Shown in pieces: positions 60,180 to 64,000 of a stretch of 64,000 nucleotides of DNA. This stretch comes from Myxococcales bacterium. GTDB lineage: Bacteria; Myxococcota; Myxococcia; Myxococcales; Myxococcaceae. Both the position numbers and the translations under genes were made by a program. The notes below the pieces were generated by a model. The model worked only from the letters and a program-made list of their open reading frames with translations. It was not told the origin of the DNA and did not search any database. The stretch covers positions 1 through 64,000 of the forward strand of contig JAUXRI010000259.1 in NCBI GenBank assembly GCA_030681895.1. Direction: 5' to 3'. The first letter of the stretch is position 1. Each line of letters starts with the position of its first letter.

Positions 60180-62873
60180 ATGCGCCCCGTGCCCCGCGCT
60201 CGCCTGACACTCCTCTTCAATTCGCTCCTCTTCATTGCCGGGTGTGGCAGCAGGCCCCAGGTCGGCAGCGCGGTCTTCGTGAAGATCGAGCGCGGCACTG
60301 CGGCGTCGACCTGCGTGCGCGTCACCGTCGCAGGTGACAACGGAGAACGCGTCGCCGGCGCGAAGCCCTTCGACGCGTCGGGTGGCGTCGCGGTGGGCAT
60401 CCTTCAACAAGACGAGGGCCCCGAGGTGGTGGTGACGGCGGTGGGTGGGCAGGGCGCCGACTGCACGCCCACGCAGCCCGCCGAGCTCGTGTCCGGGCGT
60501 TTCCGTTTTCCCGAGACTGGCACGACGAACCACACGCTGAGGCTGGAGCGAGCCATGAGCTCCGACGGCGGCAGCGGTGATGCTGGCGCGGCTTCCGATG
60601 CCGGCACGATGGACGCGGGCGTTCCCGACGCCGGGGAGCTCGACGCGGGAGGCGTCACGGACGCTGGTGACCTCGACGCGGGAAGCGCCACCGATGCGGG
60701 GCCCATCGATGCGGGCACCACCGATGCAGGACCCACCGATGCCGGTTCACCGGACGCCGGACCCACCGATGCCGGTTCACCGGACGCCGGTCCCACCGAT
60801 GCCGGCCGCCTCGACGCGGGCCCCATCGACGCCGACAACGATGGCTCGCCCGTTGGTGTCGATTGCGACGACGCCAACCCTCAACGGTTTCCCAACAATC
60901 CCGAGCGCTGCGCTGGTGGCGTCGATGAAGACTGCGACGACGACGTCGACTGCGCAGACCCGCAGTGCGCGATGGCCGCGTGCGGGCTCGGCGTCGACGG
61001 CGGCTCGGCCTGTGTCGGCACCACCTGCGTCGAGCTCAACTGCGCCAACGGCGCCGACGACGACCTCGACACGTTCACCAACTGCCTCGACCCCGATTGC
61101 GCGAGCCGACCCTGCGCGATGCTCGGCACCTGTCAGACCAACCTGTGCGTGCAGCCGATGGAGACCGTCTGCAACGACGGCCTCGACAACGACGGCGACA
61201 CGTTCGTCGACTGCGGCGACGGCGACTGCAACGCGCGCGCGTGCACCGACGGGCTCTCGTGCACGGCGGGCGAGGTGTGCAGCGGCTCGGTCTGCGGAGG
61301 CGCCACCACGCTGACCTGCACGACGCCGCCCACCTGCTTCCTGCCGACGGGGGCGTGCACCGAGCCCGACGCCGGCTGTGCGTACACGCCGAACCCGGGC
61401 ACGTCGTGCTCCGATGGTCTGCGCTGCACCAGGGCCGACCTGTGTCTGGGTGATGGCGGCTGTGCAGGCCAGGCCGTGACGTGCGCGCAGAGCACCGACG
61501 TGTGCCGCGTGCCGGTCGGGTCCTGCGTCGAGGCCGACGGCGGGTGCTTCTTCGCCGACCTCCCGAACGGCACGGCCTGCGACGACGGCAACGCGTGCAC
61601 CCGCAGCGACTCGTGCCAGTCGGGGAGCTGTCAGCCGGGCGCCCTCGTCGCCTGCGCACCCACGGCGTGCCGAACGGTCGGCCCCACCTGTCTGAGCGAC
61701 GGCGGGTGTGACCTGATCAACCTCGCTCCGGCGACCCCGTGCGACGGTGGCGTGTGCAACGGCGCTGGTGGCTGCGGCCGGTTCCCGTACGTGCCGTCGA
61801 ACTTCCGCGACGTCGACGTCCCTCGCGACGCCGGGCCCGCGCTCACCATCACGTGCCCGACGACGATGGCCATCAACCCCGACTCGGGCATCACCATGAC
61901 GACGGCCTGCGGTGTGCCCGTGCCCTCGGCTCGCGTCATCGCGCAGGCTGGAGGTCGCGATGCGCTCCTCCTCACGACGCCGTCGCTCTTCATCGGCGAC
62001 GCAGGCTCGCTGACCATCACCGGCTCGACGTTCCCCGTCATCTTCGCGGTGACCGGGAGCATCGACATCGCAGGGGCGCTCACCGTGTCGGGCCAGACTG
62101 GCGTCTCGGGGCCAGGCGGGAACGATGCGACGCTGTGCGGTACCAGCCGCGGTGAACCGGGCCAGACCATCGGCACCTCACCTCGTGGTGGCGGCGCGGG
62201 CGGGAGCTTCGGCTCCACCGGCTCCAATGGCGGCCGAGGCGATCAGGCGGTCGCGCTCGGCGGCGTCGCGGGACCGCTTTCGGGAGGCCCGACGCTCGTT
62301 CCGCTGCGAGGCGGCTGCTCCGGCGGCAATGGTGGTGGCACGACGGGCGGTGGCGCGAGCGGGAGTGCAGGCGGTGCCCTTCAGCTCGCCGCCGGCGGCA
62401 CGCTTCGTATTCGTGGCCGCGTCACGAGCGCCGGCAAAGGCGGCGGGCCCGCGAACGCAAACCTGGAGGCCGCAGAGGGCCCCGGTGGCGGCGGCGCGGG
62501 GAGCGGCGGCGCGATTCTGCTCGAGGGCCTGCTCGTCGACATCACAGGTCACGTGACTGCCAATGGTGGTGGCGGTGGCGCGGGCGAAGCGGGGAGCGGC
62601 GTGTCGAACCCGGGCGTCGACGGCCTCCCCTTCAGCGCGAACACGGCGGCGGGCGGCATCGCGCCTGGGGGCGGGGGTGGCAGTGGTGGACGCGGAGCCG
62701 CGCGGAACGGCGTCGCCCAGGCGGGCGTGAACGGCGGGCCGACCAACGGCGGTGGTGGTGGTGGCGGCGGCGGGTTCGGGCGCGTTCGGGTCAACTCGCT
62801 CCAACCCTGCACGGGCGCGCCGCTGACGATGTCACCGCAGGCGAGCAGCGCCTCGGCATCCTGCCAATACTGA
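60180..62873 (+). CDS. MopE-like metal-binding lipoprotein with Asp-Ala-Gly repeats
   Basis: An 897-residue surface lipoprotein. Signal LTLLFNSLLFIAGC has a lipobox Cys at about 22. Residues about 130-220 are DAG-type repeats (TDAGSPDAGP). Next is the MopE-like calcium/metal motif DADNDGSPVGVDCDDANP with ERCAGGVDEDCDDDVDCADPQC, then Cys-rich repeats (CNDGLDNDGDTFVDCGDGDC and similar) and a Gly/Ala-rich beta C-terminal domain. Such proteins bind copper or calcium at the cell surface in methanotrophs and are common in Myxococcota. ATG 60180 has AGGTG 7 bases upstream. It is divergent from the TetR gene. Confidence 0.82.
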   Translation: MRPVPRARLTLLFNSLLFIAGCGSRPQVGSAVFVKIERGTAASTCVRVTVAGDNGERVAGAKPFDASGGVAVGILQQDEGPEVVVTAVGGQGADCTPTQPAELVSGRFRFPETGTTNHTLRLERAMSSDGGSGDAGAASDAGTMDAGVPDAGELDAGGVTDAGDLDAGSATDAGPIDAGTTDAGPTDAGSPDAGPTDAGSPDAGPTDAGRLDAGPIDADNDGSPVGVDCDDANPQRFPNNPERCAGGVDEDCDDDVDCADPQCAMAACGLGVDGGSACVGTTCVELNCANGADDDLDTFTNCLDPDCASRPCAMLGTCQTNLCVQPMETVCNDGLDNDGDTFVDCGDGDCNARACTDGLSCTAGEVCSGSVCGGATTLTCTTPPTCFLPTGACTEPDAGCAYTPNPGTSCSDGLRCTRADLCLGDGGCAGQAVTCAQSTDVCRVPVGSCVEADGGCFFADLPNGTACDDGNACTRSDSCQSGSCQPGALVACAPTACRTVGPTCLSDGGCDLINLAPATPCDGGVCNGAGGCGRFPYVPSNFRDVDVPRDAGPALTITCPTTMAINPDSGITMTTACGVPVPSARVIAQAGGRDALLLTTPSLFIGDAGSLTITGSTFPVIFAVTGSIDIAGALTVSGQTGVSGPGGNDATLCGTSRGEPGQTIGTSPRGGGAGGSFGSTGSNGGRGDQAVALGGVAGPLSGGPTLVPLRGGCSGGNGGGTTGGGASGSAGGALQLAAGGTLRIRGRVTSAGKGGGPANANLEAAEGPGGGGAGSGGAILLEGLLVDITGHVTANGGGGGAGEAGSGVSNPGVDGLPFSANTAAGGIAPGGGGGSGGRGAARNGVAQAGVNGGPTNGGGGGGGGGFGRVRVNSLQPCTGAPLTMSPQASSASASCQY

Positions 62874-62988
62874 CGAGGCGTTCACTCCGGGAGGAACGCG
62901 GGCAGGTGTCGGGGTGTTGCTTTCAACGAAACACAGCGATACTGCCGCCGCAGCCGAGGGTTGTCGCAGAGGTCACCGGGAGCAGTGC

Positions 62989-63402
62989 ATGGTCGGTCTC
63001 GTCGTCGCATCGCATGGGCACCTGGCAGAAGAGCTCGTCGCGACGGCGCGGCAGATCGTCGGCGAAGTGCAGCACGTCGCCACGCTGTCGGTCGAACCCG
63101 GTGCGAGCCCCGAAGAGATTCGCGCCCGCATCAAAGAGGCCGTGAAGTCGGTCGATGACGGTGAAGGCGTGCTTGTGTTCGCCGACCTCATCGGTGGCTC
63201 CCCCTGCACCCAGAGCCTCTCGTTGTGTCAGCAGGCGCGCATCGAGGTCGTCACCGGCGTCAACCTGCCGATGTTGCTCAAGGCGAACTCGTTGCGAGGG
63301 CAGTTGCCGCTCCTCGAGTTGGCGCACCAGCTGGCGCAGTACGGGCAGAAGAACATCACCTGCGCGAGCGACCTGCTCCGCGCTCGTGCGCCTGCCGCAT
63401 AA
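62989..63402 (+). CDS. PTS mannose-family EIIA component
   Basis: A 137-residue cytoplasmic phosphocarrier of the mannose-type PTS. The phospho-accepting His9 is in VVASHGHLAEEL, and GVLVFADLIGGSPC is the conserved second block. It accepts phosphate from HPr and passes it to EIIB. ATG 62989 has GGGAG upstream and starts at the family N-terminus. The IIB gene begins 135 bases on. In many Deltaproteobacteria and Myxococcota this incomplete PTS is regulatory rather than for sugar uptake. Confidence 0.92.
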   Translation: MVGLVVASHGHLAEELVATARQIVGEVQHVATLSVEPGASPEEIRARIKEAVKSVDDGEGVLVFADLIGGSPCTQSLSLCQQARIEVVTGVNLPMLLKANSLRGQLPLLELAHQLAQYGQKNITCASDLLRARAPAA

Positions 63403-63537
63403 CGTCCCTCGGCCTTTCTCCCACCGCCCGAACGGCCCCAGCGTCGCTGAAGGGGCAGTGAACTTTTCCGGTGGCAGCACGGTCTGACCGGTCGTATTCA
63501 GTTCGTGTCTGGTGGGGGCGTGCTCGTTGGTGGTCTC

Positions 63538-64000
63538 GTGATTGTCCTCAGCCGAATCGACAGCCGGTTGATTCACGGTCAGGTCATCGAAGCCTGGCTG
63601 CCGTTCCTGCGCGTGGCGCGCGTCGTCGTCGCCGATGACGTCACCGCCAGGGACGCGATGGCGCAGGCCGCGATGGGGCTCGCGATGCCCGAGACGGTCC
63701 AGGTGGTCCACACCACGCTCGCGCAGTTCGACGCAGGCGCCGTGGCGCGCGACGACGTGCCGACGCTGGTGCTGTTCCGCGACGTGGCGGCGGTGGTGCT
63801 TGCGCGCGCGAACGGGCTCCCCGACGGGCCGCTCACGCTCGGCAACGTGCACGCCGGGCCCGGCCGTCACGCGGTGAGCCGGTCGGTCTTCCTCACCGAC
63901 GACGAAGAGGCGCAGCTGTCGACGCTCACCGAGTCGGGCATGGACGTGACGATTCAGTCGCTCCCGTCGGAAGCACCGCAGCGCGTGACTCGCGCCGCCT
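63538..64000 (+). CDS. PTS mannose-family EIIB component, partial
   Basis: The first 154 codons of a mannose-type EIIB. The phosphoryl-accepting His13 lies in SRIDSRLIHGQVIEAWL, the family signature, and LGNVHAGPGRHAVSRSVFLTDDE is also characteristic. GTG 63538 is the likely start (GGTGG about 6 bases upstream); GTG 63520 is an alternative. The gene runs off the end of the window; EIIC and EIID may follow. Confidence 0.88.
   Translation, partial: MIVLSRIDSRLIHGQVIEAWLPFLRVARVVVADDVTARDAMAQAAMGLAMPETVQVVHTTLAQFDAGAVARDDVPTLVLFRDVAAVVLARANGLPDGPLTLGNVHAGPGRHAVSRSVFLTDDEEAQLSTLTESGMDVTIQSLPSEAPQRVTRAA

Overview
The window is high-GC DNA (about two thirds G+C or more in most places) that looks like a member of the Myxococcota. 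The signs are lipoproteins with long Ala-Gly-Gly runs, a C-terminal anchor of the MYXO-CTERM type, a MopE-like metal-binding lipoprotein, a Hanks-type kinase with TPRs, several hybrid histidine kinases, a TIGR02996-like domain, and a PTS IIA of the mannose family. No rRNA, tRNA, insertion sequence or CRISPR array was seen.

Layout. 1-4018: end of a nitric oxide reductase cluster (norB tail, norQ, norD, norE, norF), with a 75-bp tandem repeat between norQ and norD. 4086-12598: a secreted TPR-like protein, adenosine deaminase, two branched-chain amino-acid ABC ATPases plus a PlsC-type acyltransferase, a TetR/hydrolase pair, and an FHA protein. 12621-19746: a 1344-residue protein (degenerate cyclase, STAND-type NTPase, TPR), a Phd/PIN toxin-antitoxin pair, a hybrid kinase and an unknown protein. 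19755-25024: a RIC-type di-iron repair protein divergent from a CrtI-like desaturase, then envelope proteins and a DoxX protein.

25031-30836 is the most unusual part. A minus-strand Hsp70-like gene overlaps a SprT-like metalloprotease gene, which overlaps a 1186-codon gene fusing HIT, PLD-type nuclease, superfamily 2 helicase and a DUF3427-like tail. The last two genes have visibly lower GC than their surroundings. This could be a transferred nucleic-acid-processing or defence module. Just beyond it, 31679-34333 encodes helical repeats with a caspase-like His/Cys C-terminal domain.

34387-49632: a Ser/Thr kinase with TPRs, two more hybrid kinases, the F0 half of the ATP synthase operon (atpZ-like, atpI, atpB, atpE, atpF) closed by a hairpin, a lipase-like lipoprotein, a CREST-type ceramidase, a PHB-depolymerase-like esterase and a RIO kinase with a Gln/Pro-rich tail. 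49702-56277: CAP-domain lipoprotein, phosphatase, a SecD-P1-like lipoprotein, a DUF2807 lipoprotein, a TPR protein and a hydrolase. 56278-57709 is non-coding and packed with direct and inverted repeats, including about 24 copies of a 19-bp unit. 57710-60088: a TetR-AmpG-coaD operon with a clear operator. 60180-64000: a MopE-like lipoprotein, then mannose-family PTS IIA and the start of IIB.

Recurring themes are nitrosative stress (Nor, RIC), signalling (four kinases plus the STAND protein), envelope lipoproteins, and repeat expansion both inside and between genes.
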